A DNA stretch of 53,071 bases from Candidatus Delongbacteria bacterium (GCA_016938535.1 JAFGUL010000190.1:1-53071); one strand, 5' to 3'. Counted from the first letter of the stretch, positions 34,373-43,953 are shown. Numbers and translations are program-made. The notes: a model not told the origin generated them from the sequence alone.

Positions 34373-36148
34373 ATGAATAAAGCTAAAGTAATTGTCGGTC
34401 TCGGAAGCTGCGGTATTGCAGCCGGGGCTAATAAAGTCTATTCAAGGCTTTTAGAGATCGGAAAAGAAAATCCGGATCTTTTCGAATCAGGGAAAACAAG
34501 TTGTATAGGCATGTGTTTCAGAGAACCGCTGGTCGAGATAGTTGACGGAACAGGCACCTATCTTTACGGAGATGTGGATCCGAAGCGAATGGATGAAATA
34601 TTCGAGAGCCATATAAAAAACGGAGAGCCCGTCAAAGATTATATCGTACATTCCGGTCAGGTTCAGGGTTCTGAGCAGAAGTTTATTGACGATCAGGTAA
34701 AAATAGTTTTAAGGAACTGCGGGATGATGGATCCCGAATCTATAGATGAATACGAAGAAAGAGACGGTTACAGGGCTCTAAAAAAGATAATGTCGGAAAA
34801 TATCAGCGGTGACGATGTTATAAAAACAGTTCTTGATTCAGGATTGAGGGGAAGAGGAGGCGGAGGTTTTCCGACCGGCCTCAAATGGAAATTCGCAAAA
34901 GGTTATACGAGCGACGAAAAATATGTTATCTGCAATGCGGACGAGGGAGATCCCGGAGCTTTCATGGACAGATCTGCGCTCGAAGGAGATCCTCATTCTA
35001 TAATAGAAGGAATGATAATAGCAGCCTATGCGATAAATGCGACAGGCGGAGTTATCTACTGCAGGGCAGAATATCCTCTCGCAGTGAAAAGGCTGAACCT
35101 TGCTTTAGAACAGGCTAGAAAGAAGAACTATCTCGGAAAGAATATACTAGGAAAAGAGGGGTTCAGCTTCGATCTCTATGTTAAAGAGGGAGCCGGAGCA
35201 TTCGTGTGCGGTGAGGAAACAGCTCTTATAGCATCAGTTGAAGGTAAAAGGGGAATGCCTAATAAAAGACCACCGTTCCCTGCCGAATCGGGATTGTGGG
35301 GCAAGCCTACGAATATCAATAATGTTGAAACCTACGGCAACATTGCCTGGATCATCTTAAACGGGGCAGAGAAATACGCTTCGCTAGGAACTGAGAAGTC
35401 AAAAGGCACGAAAGTATTCGCGCTTGCAGGCAAGATAAGGAATTCCGGCCTCGTCGAAGTACCGATGGGGGTTTCGATAAATGATATCATTTTCAAGCTG
35501 GGCGGCGGAATAAAGGACGGGAAAAAGTTCAAAGCGGTTCAGATGGGCGGCCCTTCAGGAGGCTGTATCCCTGCAGAACTCGGAGACACTATAGTTGATT
35601 ACGATTCTGTCAATGCTACCGGTGCAATCATGGGCTCGGGCGGTATGGTCGTCATGGATGAGACGACATGTATGGTCGATGTAGCAAAATTCTTTCTCCA
35701 CTTCACGCAGGAAGAGAGCTGCGGTAAATGCACATTCTGCAGAATAGGAACGAAAAGAATGTTAGAGATACTTCAGCGTATAACTGACGGAAAGGGCGAA
35801 GAGGGAGACATTGAAAAACTTGAGGAACTCGCAGCTCAGATCAAGGATTCCTCACTGTGCGGGCTCGGACAGACAGCCCCAAACCCAGTTCTAACCACGA
35901 TCAAATATTTCAGGCATGAATACGAAGCTCACATAAAAGAGAAGAAGTGTCCTGCGAAGTCGTGCAAACAGCTTATAACCTACATGATAAACGAGAATTG
36001 TATAGGCTGTACAGTATGCGCAAGAGTTTGTCCTACAAAGGCTATAACAGGCGAGAGAAAACAAAGGCATTTGATAGATCAGGATAAATGTATCAAGTGC
36101 GGTGCCTGCTATGATGCCTGCAAATTCAATTCAATAGACAAAATATAA
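34373..36148 (+). CDS. NuoF/HydB-type NADH-binding flavoprotein with extra Fe-S domains
   Basis: A 591-residue subunit. Residues 1-100 are a thioredoxin-like 2Fe-2S domain (LGSCGIAAGA, CIGMCFREP). The FMN and NADH core follows: GLRGRGGGGFPTGLKWK, NADEGDPGAFMDR, GAGAFVCGEETALIASVEGK. The 4Fe-4S site is EESCGKCTFCRIGTKRM. The C-terminus is a two-cluster ferredoxin (CIGCTVCARVCPTKA, CIKCGACYDACKF). This extended form matches the HydB/BfuB subunits of electron-bifurcating complexes rather than respiratory NuoF. Co-transcribed with the genes on both sides. Confidence 0.92.
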   Translation: MNKAKVIVGLGSCGIAAGANKVYSRLLEIGKENPDLFESGKTSCIGMCFREPLVEIVDGTGTYLYGDVDPKRMDEIFESHIKNGEPVKDYIVHSGQVQGSEQKFIDDQVKIVLRNCGMMDPESIDEYEERDGYRALKKIMSENISGDDVIKTVLDSGLRGRGGGGFPTGLKWKFAKGYTSDEKYVICNADEGDPGAFMDRSALEGDPHSIIEGMIIAAYAINATGGVIYCRAEYPLAVKRLNLALEQARKKNYLGKNILGKEGFSFDLYVKEGAGAFVCGEETALIASVEGKRGMPNKRPPFPAESGLWGKPTNINNVETYGNIAWIILNGAEKYASLGTEKSKGTKVFALAGKIRNSGLVEVPMGVSINDIIFKLGGGIKDGKKFKAVQMGGPSGGCIPAELGDTIVDYDSVNATGAIMGSGGMVVMDETTCMVDVAKFFLHFTQEESCGKCTFCRIGTKRMLEILQRITDGKGEEGDIEKLEELAAQIKDSSLCGLGQTAPNPVLTTIKYFRHEYEAHIKEKKCPAKSCKQLITYMINENCIGCTVCARVCPTKAITGERKQRHLIDQDKCIKCGACYDACKFNSIDKI

Positions 36149-36166
36149 TAAGCTGGAGAAGATATA

Positions 36167-39100
36167 ATGGAAAGTTTCAAAGTGTATATAAACGGAAAAG
36201 AATACGAAGCTTATTCCGGAAATACGATCCTTGATGTCTGCAGAAAGAACGGGGTCGAAATTCCCACTCTATGTCACGATGACAGACTCAAACCGTATTC
36301 TTCATGCTTTTTATGCGTGGTTGAGATAGAAGGAATGAGAACTCTTCAGCCATCATGTTCGACAAAGGTTTCAAAGGATATGAAGATAACTACGGACAGT
36401 GACAGAATAAAAAAATCGAGAAAAACAGCACTCGAACTTCTTTTAAGCAATCACTATGCAGACTGTCTCGGACCCTGTAAGCTCACCTGTCCCGCCGGAG
36501 TTGATGTTCAGGGATATATTGCTCTTATCGAAAAAGGGCTTTATACCGAAGCTGTCGGACTGATAAAGCAAAAGAATCCGCTTCCTGCTATTTGCGGAAG
36601 AGTCTGTGTAAGGCCGTGCGAGGTCGCCTGCAGAAGGAATCTCGTTGATGAAGTCGGGGTCGGAATTGATTACCTCAAAAGGTATGCGACCGACGAGGAT
36701 TTTGCTTCAGGGAATAAATTTATGCCGTCCAAAAAGGAAGCGACAGGCAAGAAAGTCTGCGTGATCGGTGCCGGACCTGCAGGGTTGTCATCGGCTTATT
36801 ACCTTGCTCTTGAAGGTCATAAGGTCGATATAATTGAAGCAATGCCTTCAGGTGGAGGAATGCTCCGTTACGGAATTCCGGCTTACAGACTTCCCAACGA
36901 TCTGATCGATAAAGAGATAGAATCAATCAAAGAGCTGGGTGTCAACATAAAATACGGAACAAAGTTCGGTACAGACATTCAATATAAAGATGTAAAGGAT
37001 GATTATGACGCAATGATCACTACTGTCGGATGCTGGAAAGGTGCTTCAATGAGAGTTGAGGATGAGGACGCGGAAGGTGTTCTTTCCGGGATCGATTTCT
37101 TAAGGCCAATGGAAAATCCTGAGGAAAGATTCGATTTTACAGGAAAGATAGTAGCGACTATCGGAGGCGGGAATACGGCTATGGACTGCTGCCGTTCTGC
37201 GTTAAGATGCGGTGCAGAGAAATCTTATATTATCTATAGAAGAACCGAGAATGAGATGCCTGCTAATCCGATCGAGATCCACGAGTCAAAGCTGGAAGGT
37301 GTCGAGTATATGCTTCTGACAGCTCCGATAAAAGTTAACAAGGATGATAACGGAAGACTGAAATCTCTCAGATGTGTTAAAATGGAACTGGGTGCACCTG
37401 ATGATTCAGGTAGAAGAAGACCGGTACCGGTTGAAGGATCTGATTTTGATATTGAGCTGGATTATATTCTTGCTGCTATAGGCCAGAAGACAGATGTTGA
37501 TTTTGTTGAGAACATAAACCCTCTTGCCGAAGGCGAATTCAAACTGAACAAGTGGGGTGATATAGACGCTAGCGCAAAAACTCTCCAAACAGGGGTAAAG
37601 AGCATCTTTGCGGCGGGTGACGCGGTCACGGGAGCCGCAACACTTATCGAGGCGATCGCGCAGGGAAGACTTGCGGCAGCGAGCTGCCACCAGTTCCTGA
37701 CGGGTCAGGAAGTCGTCGGTGAGGCCGAAGAATTCGTGAGTAAACGCGACAATTTCGAGGAACAGGAAAAACTCTCTGACGAGTATAAAAACGAATTCAA
37801 ACCGCAGTTCAGGGAGGAGATGCCCGTACTTCCGGCGAACATGAGGATGAACTTCGACGAAGTCGAGCTCGGTTACACCTGCGAACAGGCAAAGAACGAG
37901 GTCAACAGATGCCTCGAGTGCGGATGCGATGCGTATTTTACCTGCGATCTAAAAAAATACTCAACAGAATACGATATTGATCAGGAAAAATACGGCGGTT
38001 CGTTCCAGAAATATAGTGTTGATTATTCCCATCCTTACATCGAAATAGACAATAACAAATGTATTCTCTGTTCAAGATGCGTAAGAGTGTGTAAGGAGAT
38101 CGTGGGAGCGAACGCTCTCGGTCTGGTGAACAGAGGATTTGACACTTTCGTTGCGCCTGCACTTGGAAATTCTCTGACCGAAACTCCCTGCGAATCATGC
38201 GGAATGTGTATTGATACCTGTCCTACAGGAGCAATATCCGAGAACAAGCAGTTCAAACCCGGACCGTTCAAAACTTCTGTATATGAGTCGGCATGCAACT
38301 ACTGTTCATTAGGCTGCGGAATCGAAATACATCACAAAGGCGGTTTCGTAATAAGCGTGAACGGCAGAAAAACTCCAGCTAATCCTGACGGAAATATTTG
38401 CAGATACGCTAAATTCGGTTATAAGTATATGAACGATAAGACAAGGATCACAAAACCGATGGTCAAAGACGGCGGAAAATGGAAGGAAGTCAGCTGCGAA
38501 CAGGCTTACCATATCATTGCTGATAAGATCAAATGTGTAAAACCGGAAGAGAACTCTTTCATGGCCGGCGGAAGGCTGACGAACGAGGAATTATACCTCA
38601 CTTCAAAGCTTGCAAAGGAAGCCGTTAAGACTTGTAATCTTTCATCGTTACTTTACCACGGAAGGGAGCAGGATTTCAAAAATAACTGGTTCGCAAATGC
38701 TTCTTTCGACGATCTTGATAAAGCCGGAGCGATTTACTTCATAGGCTCGGAGATAGATAAAGAGAACGCAGTGCTCGGTTTTAGGCTGAACTCGATCAGA
38801 CAGGAAAAAGATCTGAAAATGGTCAACATTCACAAAGCTGATGACTCAACCATGAACAAAAAATGCGACTGCACGGCGAAAGTGACATCATACTATAACT
38901 TCGTCAAAGCCATGAATTATGCTATCGTCAAAGATAATCTTGTCAACAAAATGTTCATAGACGGGAACACGGAAGCTTTCGATGCTTATTCAGAAGATCT
39001 TCTCAAAAATGACTTAGCCTCACTTTGCGAAAAAGCGGGAGTGACCGAAGAAAAGGTAAGAAAAGTTGTTAAACACTACATCGAAGAGCAGAACGCAATA

Positions 39101-39769
39101 ATAATATTCAATGAAAAGAACATTTCCTCACCGGGCGTAAAAGAGATATTCAACCTTGCGCTCTTGACGGGAAAACTCGGTAAAACCGCAGGCGGAGTGA
39201 TAGCTCTGAAAGAGAAAAACAATGCTCAGGGACTTTTTGACATGGGTATTTACTGCGATTGCGAAGAATGCGGATACGACCACGGAAAGATCAAGAACAT
39301 GTTCATTTTCGGTGAGGATCCGGTCGGATGTTCTTCGGACAAAAAAGCTGCTCAGATACTTGACGGTGCCGAATTCAAGGTCGTTTCAGACTACTTCATG
39401 ACTGAAACAGCTAAGCTGGCCGATGTGATACTTCCTGCATCTTTCCCGATCGAAACAGGAGGATCTTTCTCTAATACTCAGAAACGACTAGTATCTTTCG
39501 AACCTGTGGCTGAACCGAAAACAGTTCTGTTCAAGGATCAGCTGATATCGCTAATGGAAAAACTCGGAGTTAAAGCTGAATATGCTTCGAACGAAGATAT
39601 CTTAAAAGAAGCCGTATCGAAAAATCAGGACGAGATCAAAGATAAAGATGATGCAAAGTTCATTTTCGAGACTACTGAAGACAAATGCGACAGAACAGGT
39701 TTCGGTCACGGATGCGATATAATCGTAAAAATGGCCGATGATGAGTTCGCAGAGAAACTGAAAAAATAA
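36167..39769 (+). CDS. 1200-residue fusion: 2Fe-2S, GltD/NfnB-like NADPH domain, ferredoxin, degenerate FDH-like domain
   Basis: Domains in order: a plant-type 2Fe-2S domain (1-80; CHDDRLKPYSSCFLCVVEI); a GltD/NfnB-like part with Cys-rich DCLGPCKLTCPAGVDVQGYI, FAD motif VIGAGPAGLSSAYYLA (about 198) and NAD(P) motif IGGGNTAMDCCRSALRCGA (about 330); a two-cluster 4Fe-4S domain (624-690; CILCSRCVRVC, CESCGMCIDTCPTG); and a formate-dehydrogenase-like molybdopterin domain from about 705 (ACNYCSLGCGIEI, later NAQGLFDMG, ADVILPASFPIETGGSFSNT). The active-site Cys or Sec of true formate dehydrogenases is not apparent (the region reads LLYHGREQD) and there is no in-frame TGA. With NuoE and NuoF partners it is probably the large subunit of an NADPH-linked, possibly bifurcating, complex. 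Confidence 0.9.
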   Translation: MESFKVYINGKEYEAYSGNTILDVCRKNGVEIPTLCHDDRLKPYSSCFLCVVEIEGMRTLQPSCSTKVSKDMKITTDSDRIKKSRKTALELLLSNHYADCLGPCKLTCPAGVDVQGYIALIEKGLYTEAVGLIKQKNPLPAICGRVCVRPCEVACRRNLVDEVGVGIDYLKRYATDEDFASGNKFMPSKKEATGKKVCVIGAGPAGLSSAYYLALEGHKVDIIEAMPSGGGMLRYGIPAYRLPNDLIDKEIESIKELGVNIKYGTKFGTDIQYKDVKDDYDAMITTVGCWKGASMRVEDEDAEGVLSGIDFLRPMENPEERFDFTGKIVATIGGGNTAMDCCRSALRCGAEKSYIIYRRTENEMPANPIEIHESKLEGVEYMLLTAPIKVNKDDNGRLKSLRCVKMELGAPDDSGRRRPVPVEGSDFDIELDYILAAIGQKTDVDFVENINPLAEGEFKLNKWGDIDASAKTLQTGVKSIFAAGDAVTGAATLIEAIAQGRLAAASCHQFLTGQEVVGEAEEFVSKRDNFEEQEKLSDEYKNEFKPQFREEMPVLPANMRMNFDEVELGYTCEQAKNEVNRCLECGCDAYFTCDLKKYSTEYDIDQEKYGGSFQKYSVDYSHPYIEIDNNKCILCSRCVRVCKEIVGANALGLVNRGFDTFVAPALGNSLTETPCESCGMCIDTCPTGAISENKQFKPGPFKTSVYESACNYCSLGCGIEIHHKGGFVISVNGRKTPANPDGNICRYAKFGYKYMNDKTRITKPMVKDGGKWKEVSCEQAYHIIADKIKCVKPEENSFMAGGRLTNEELYLTSKLAKEAVKTCNLSSLLYHGREQDFKNNWFANASFDDLDKAGAIYFIGSEIDKENAVLGFRLNSIRQEKDLKMVNIHKADDSTMNKKCDCTAKVTSYYNFVKAMNYAIVKDNLVNKMFIDGNTEAFDAYSEDLLKNDLASLCEKAGVTEEKVRKVVKHYIEEQNAIIIFNEKNISSPGVKEIFNLALLTGKLGKTAGGVIALKEKNNAQGLFDMGIYCDCEECGYDHGKIKNMFIFGEDPVGCSSDKKAAQILDGAEFKVVSDYFMTETAKLADVILPASFPIETGGSFSNTQKRLVSFEPVAEPKTVLFKDQLISLMEKLGVKAEYASNEDILKEAVSKNQDEIKDKDDAKFIFETTEDKCDRTGFGHGCDIIVKMADDEFAEKLKK

Positions 39770-39791
39770 ATCCAAGTATGGTTTTTGAAAG

Positions 39792-39820
39792 AGGGGCGGA
39801 TTATAAAAGCCCCTTTTTTA
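39792..39820 (+). terminator. Terminator of the redox operon
   Basis: AGGGGC (39792-39797) pairs with GCCCCT (39809-39814), loop 11 nt, followed by a T-run to 39820. It closes the three-gene redox operon 22 bp after its last stop. Confidence 0.82.
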
Positions 39821-39842
39821 TTTCTTTGATTATTAAAAAAAG

Positions 39843-39871
39843 TTGCTTATATTTTGTAGTGAAAGTAAAAT
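39843..39871 (+). promoter_or_regulatory. Promoter before the coiled-coil protein and shikimate genes
   Basis: TTGCTT (39843-39848), 17 bp, TAAAAT (39866-39871), then AGGAGAGGT at 39892-39900 before the ATG at 39905. Confidence 0.55.
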
Positions 39872-39904
39872 ATTCCTTAAATTAACTCAACAGGAGAGGT
39901 TATT

Positions 39905-40405
39905 ATGAAAAAAGTTTTCAGTTTATTTGCAGTCTCAGCACTATTGATGATGATGCTGTTTTCCTACGGTTGTAAGGCGGGTGAATCGGATAGCCCTGCG
40001 GTAAAGAAAGTTCAGGCGCCGGAAGAAAGCATGAAATCTTATCAGGCGTCATTTGACCGCCAGCTGGAGCAGCTTCAGCAGAAAGAGATTGAGCTTGATT
40101 CAATAATGGTGGTACTCGAACAGAAGAATCAGCAGCTTTCAGTAAAAGAGAACAGCCTCAACGAGAAACATCTCGACCTTATTAAGATGCAGACGGATCT
40201 TCAGTCAAAAGAAGTTACGGCAAAGATGATGATGAATACCGGTTATTCCCTGATGATAATCGGACTTATACTTTTACTGGTAAGTCTTCTGATATTGCGC
40301 AAACTGAATAAGGCACTTTATCCGAAAAACGAAGATGAAGAGGAAGAAACTGACGAATCCGAAGAGGACACTGAAGAAGATCCTGATGAAGAAGAGGATA
40401 AATAA
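39905..40405 (+). CDS. Coiled-coil membrane protein with acidic tail, possible lipoprotein
   Basis: A 166-residue protein of unknown function. It has an N-terminal signal with a Cys at about residue 23 (FSYGCKAG, a poor lipobox), a coiled coil at about 45-105, a membrane helix at about 115-138 (YSLMIIGLILLLVSLLILR) and a highly acidic C-terminal tail of Glu and Asp. If exported, the coiled coil would be periplasmic and the tail cytoplasmic. The strong ribosome site AGGAGAGGT supports the start. It lies 46 bp upstream of the shikimate genes and may share their transcript. Confidence 0.72.
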   Translation: MKKVFSLFAVSALLMMMLFSYGCKAGESDSPAVKKVQAPEESMKSYQASFDRQLEQLQQKEIELDSIMVVLEQKNQQLSVKENSLNEKHLDLIKMQTDLQSKEVTAKMMMNTGYSLMIIGLILLLVSLLILRKLNKALYPKNEDEEEETDESEEDTEEDPDEEEDK

Positions 40406-40451
40406 AAGGAATAATTTTCTTCCGAATACATATTATCTTTAAAAAGCCGAA

Positions 40452-41726
40452 ATGAAAAAGATAGCAGTAGCTGGAGATCCTGTCGCTCACAGCAGGAGTC
40501 CCGAAATATTTTATCAGATGTTTAGAAAGACCGGATCTGATTCGGTATACACAAGGATTAGTGCAGACAGTATAGAGGATATTTTCAGCATCACAGAAAA
40601 ATACTCAATATCCGGCATAAATGTTACTTCGCCCTTCAAAGAAGGCATAATAGAATATCTCAAAGATACTGATCTGATCTCAAAGCAGACGGGGTCAGTC
40701 AATACTGTAATAGCACATAATGGGCATTACTACGGGTTCAATACTGATGTTTTCGGAGTGGAGCACTCACTTGTAGATAACGGGATCGAAATAAAGGATA
40801 AAAAATGTGTCGTTATCGGGGGAGGCGGAGCCGCAAGATCGGCAGTATATTCTCTAAAAGATCTCGGCGGAAATGTTTTTATATCGAACAGGACAGACAG
40901 AAAAGCTTTGAAGATATCTGAAGAAATGAAGTGCGGATTAATAAATTTCAGTTCGCTCAAAGAAAATCTGAAAGATACTTTTCTTGCAGTCATTGCTGTT
41001 CCAGAACTTACTCTGGATATAGGAAATTCACTTGAAAACTCTTTTGTTCTTGATGCGAACTACAGGAATATGTATACTGAATATAAGTGTAAAAGATATA
41101 TCAACGGGCTTTACTGGCTTTTTGGTCAAGCTGTAAAATCCTACGGGATCTTTTTCGACAGGAAAATCGAAATGAGCAGTCTCAGTATTTTGCCCGAAGC
41201 GAAAAAAAAGAAGAAAAATATCGCATTTATCGGTATGACAGGTGCGGGTAAAAGTTTTTTCGGCATAAAAACGGCAGAACATTACGGAATGGAATTTATT
41301 GATACCGACCATGAGGTAACAAAAAGATCGGGAATGGAGATCACTGATATTTTCAGATCGCAAGGTGAAGAATATTTCAGAAAGCTCGAGGAGGATATAA
41401 TATCAGAGAGTTCGGAAAAAGAAAATGCAGTAATTGCAGTAGGTGCAGGCGCATTGAAATCCGGTCTGAACCGGAAGATCATTTCTGAAAGATGCTATTG
41501 TGTTCTATTGGATGCCGATGTCGATGATATTCGTTCAGGTCTAAATGATGAGGATGTGTCCAAAAGGCCGATGCTTACAAATACTGACATTGAATCCGAA
41601 CTCAACAGAATGTTTTATGAAAGGAGAGACGATTATTTCTCGGTTTCAGACCTGATCATCGGTACCCGGAAAAAAAAGACCGAAGATGACCTGAAAAAAA
41701 TAATCAGGGAGCTTGATGTCAGGTGA
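40452..41726 (+). CDS. Bifunctional shikimate dehydrogenase-shikimate kinase (AroE-AroK fusion)
   Basis: A 424-residue fusion of two consecutive shikimate-pathway enzymes. Residues 1-245 are AroE: GDPVAHSRSPEIFYQMF, INVTSPFKEG with the catalytic Lys, GSVNTVI, GFNTDVFG, and the NADP motif VIGGGGAARSAVYSL. After a lysine-rich linker (about 248-254) comes AroK: Walker A IGMTGAGKSFFG, FIDTDHEVTKRSGM, EEYFRKLEEDII, AVGAGALKSG and the lid region SKRPML. So one polypeptide reduces 3-dehydroshikimate and phosphorylates shikimate. It overlaps aroA by 11 bp. Confidence 0.93.
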   Translation: MKKIAVAGDPVAHSRSPEIFYQMFRKTGSDSVYTRISADSIEDIFSITEKYSISGINVTSPFKEGIIEYLKDTDLISKQTGSVNTVIAHNGHYYGFNTDVFGVEHSLVDNGIEIKDKKCVVIGGGGAARSAVYSLKDLGGNVFISNRTDRKALKISEEMKCGLINFSSLKENLKDTFLAVIAVPELTLDIGNSLENSFVLDANYRNMYTEYKCKRYINGLYWLFGQAVKSYGIFFDRKIEMSSLSILPEAKKKKKNIAFIGMTGAGKSFFGIKTAEHYGMEFIDTDHEVTKRSGMEITDIFRSQGEEYFRKLEEDIISESSEKENAVIAVGAGALKSGLNRKIISERCYCVLLDADVDDIRSGLNDEDVSKRPMLTNTDIESELNRMFYERRDDYFSVSDLIIGTRKKKTEDDLKKIIRELDVR

Positions 41727-42960
41727 TCTGGTGATAAAACCCGGGAAAATTTCAGGTGCAGTTGATGCCTATCCTTCAAAAAGCTATATTCAAAGGGCAC
41801 TTGTTCTCGGACTTCTGAACAGGGAAGGTATTGAGATCTTGAATTACGCTAAAAGCAGCGATTCCGATGCAGTTCTTGAATCAATAAAGTCGTTGGGTGC
41901 TAAAATAAGCCGGGAGAAAGACCGGTTAAAGGTAGTTGGGCCGGAAAAATTTAACAACAATGAAATTTACTGCAATGAATCAGGTCTGTGCCTGAGATTG
42001 TTCGCTCCGGTACTTTCCTTATTTGAAGATGAGCGTACAATTAAAGGAAGAGCTTCACTCATAAAAAGGGGAAACAGCGAAATACTGAGCATTCTTGAAA
42101 AATTCAATGTGAGTTATGAGGTCAAAGGCGAAAATATTACTGTTAGAGGACCACTGAAAAGCGGTAGTATTCTGATAGAAAATCCCTTCGGATCTCAGAT
42201 AATATCGGGACTGTTGTTCGCCCTTTCACTGGTAGAAGGCGACAGTATTATAAGAATTAAAAACCCAGTAAGTTTTCCCTACATAGAAATGACGGCTGAC
42301 CTTCTGAACAGATTCGGTGCGTATATCAGAATTTGCGGCAGCAGCATAAACATTACGGGGGGGAGGAGATTCAGACGGGGTAAAGTAAAAATCGAAGGCG
42401 ACTGGTCTTCATCAGCCTTTTTCCTTATAGCGGGAGCAGTTTCGGGAAATGTTACTGTCAGGAATCTGAACCCTGAGAGCCTCCAGCCTGATTCAGCCGT
42501 TATAAGGTACCTGGAGAGTGCAGGTGCTGAGGTTGTGATCTCCGGTAATTCAGTAAGTGTAAAAGCCGGTTTGTTAAAAGGTTTTGATGCGGATATTACC
42601 GATCATCCCGATCTGTTCATACCTCTGGTAATTCTAGGGATGAACTGCGAAGGGGTCACAAGGATCTTTAATTACCGGAGGCTTAAATACAAAGAATCGA
42701 ACAGGCCGCAGGCGATAGTAACAGAACTGAAAAAAGCAGGAGCCGGTATAAGTGTTGAAAAAGACTGCATAACAGTCCGTAAGAGCCGGCTTGAGTTCGC
42801 CTATCTTGAAACGCATAATGATCACCGTCTCGCTATGGGTTTTGCCGTTGCAGGCATACTTTCAGATTCGGGTTTAGCGTTAAATGATATTGATTGTGTA
42901 AAAAAATCTCATCCTGATTTTTTTGAAGATCTTAATTTAGTTACGGAGAGAGTAAAATGA
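41716..42960 (+). CDS. aroA: 3-phosphoshikimate 1-carboxyvinyltransferase (EPSP synthase)
   Basis: A 414-residue enzyme that makes EPSP from shikimate-3-phosphate and phosphoenolpyruvate. Motifs: PSKSYIQRALVLGLL (variant of PSKSxxxRAL), SGLCLRLFAPVLSLF, FGSQIISGLLFAL, WSSSAFFLIAGA, YKESNRPQAIV and HNDHRLAMGFAVAG. The ATG at 41716 is chosen over the TTG three bases before. It starts inside the aroEK reading frame and ends in an ATGA overlap with aroC. Confidence 0.94.
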   Translation: MSGDLVIKPGKISGAVDAYPSKSYIQRALVLGLLNREGIEILNYAKSSDSDAVLESIKSLGAKISREKDRLKVVGPEKFNNNEIYCNESGLCLRLFAPVLSLFEDERTIKGRASLIKRGNSEILSILEKFNVSYEVKGENITVRGPLKSGSILIENPFGSQIISGLLFALSLVEGDSIIRIKNPVSFPYIEMTADLLNRFGAYIRICGSSINITGGRRFRRGKVKIEGDWSSSAFFLIAGAVSGNVTVRNLNPESLQPDSAVIRYLESAGAEVVISGNSVSVKAGLLKGFDADITDHPDLFIPLVILGMNCEGVTRIFNYRRLKYKESNRPQAIVTELKKAGAGISVEKDCITVRKSRLEFAYLETHNDHRLAMGFAVAGILSDSGLALNDIDCVKKSHPDFFEDLNLVTERVK

Positions 42961-43946
42961 ACAGTTTCGGAAGAAATTTCATAGTGGAAATATTCGGCGA
43001 ATCCCATGGTGAAAGCGTGGGTGTTTTGATCGACGGATGCCCGGCGGGAATTTCAGTTAAAACTGAAGATTTTGATGAAGATCTGCGCAGAAGAAGACCT
43101 GTTCAGAAAGGGACAACTGCTAGGAAAGAAAGCGATATTCCCAAGATAAAGAGCGGGATCTTTAACGGAAGAACGACAGGATCCCCTATTCTGATAGAGT
43201 TTGATAACGATAATACAAAAAGTTCAGATTACGATAAATTCAGAACTGTACCGAGACCCGGTCAGGTGGATTTTATAGCAGGGAAGAAATATTCCGGATA
43301 TAATGACTATAGAGGCGGAGGGCATTTTTCTGGAAGGCTGACAGTGGGGCTCGTAGCAGCCGGAGTGATCGCTAAAAAGATACTCCAGGGAACTGAATTC
43401 AAGGCAAGACTGATCGAAACAGATAAGACTTTTAATTTCAAAAAAGAAATGGAAAAAGCCGTTAAAGAAGGAGATACTCTCGGCGGTCTGATAGAATGTT
43501 CTGTTTACGGAATTCCTTTAGGTCTCGGAGAGCCTTTTTTCGATTCAGCAGAATCAGTTATCAGTCACATAGTATTTTCTGTCCCGAGCGTGAAAGGTAT
43601 CGAGTTCGGAGAAGGGTTCAGATCTGCGCAGATGAAAGGAAGCGAATATAATGATACACTTCTCGACCTGAGCGGTAGAACCGTAACGAACAACTGCGGA
43701 GGATTGACAGGCGGATTAACCAACGGGAATAAGCTGATGTTCAGGGTTGTTATGAGGCCTCCGTCATCAATATCGAAAAAACAGGATTCGATCAATCTGA
43801 AAACAGGAAAGACCGAGCCGCTTGTTATAAAAGGAAGGCACGATGTTTGTCCAGCCTTAAGATCACCTGTTATCATCGAAGCTTCAGCGGCAATTGCGAT
43901 CTGCGATCTTCTTCTTACGAACGGTAAGCAGATAAATAAAAAATAA
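42957..43946 (+). CDS. aroC: Chorismate synthase
   Basis: A 329-residue FMN-dependent enzyme that makes chorismate from EPSP. Motifs: IFGESHGESVGVLIDGCPAG, DEDLRRRRP, DYRGGGHFSGRLTVGLVAAG, GLTGGLTNGNKLMFRV and GRHDVCPALRSPVIIEA. It is somewhat shorter than typical enzymes of about 360 residues, but all core motifs are present. Last gene of the aroEK-aroA-aroC operon, coupled to aroA by ATGA. Confidence 0.96.
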   Translation: MNSFGRNFIVEIFGESHGESVGVLIDGCPAGISVKTEDFDEDLRRRRPVQKGTTARKESDIPKIKSGIFNGRTTGSPILIEFDNDNTKSSDYDKFRTVPRPGQVDFIAGKKYSGYNDYRGGGHFSGRLTVGLVAAGVIAKKILQGTEFKARLIETDKTFNFKKEMEKAVKEGDTLGGLIECSVYGIPLGLGEPFFDSAESVISHIVFSVPSVKGIEFGEGFRSAQMKGSEYNDTLLDLSGRTVTNNCGGLTGGLTNGNKLMFRVVMRPPSSISKKQDSINLKTGKTEPLVIKGRHDVCPALRSPVIIEASAAIAICDLLLTNGKQINKK

Positions 43947-43953
43947 ATTTCAG

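Noticed and set aside
36167..39769. Active formate dehydrogenase alpha subunit
   Set aside because: Domain order and Fe-S sites fit, but the catalytic Cys is not found at the expected place, there is no in-frame TGA for Sec, and no FDH accessory genes are present.
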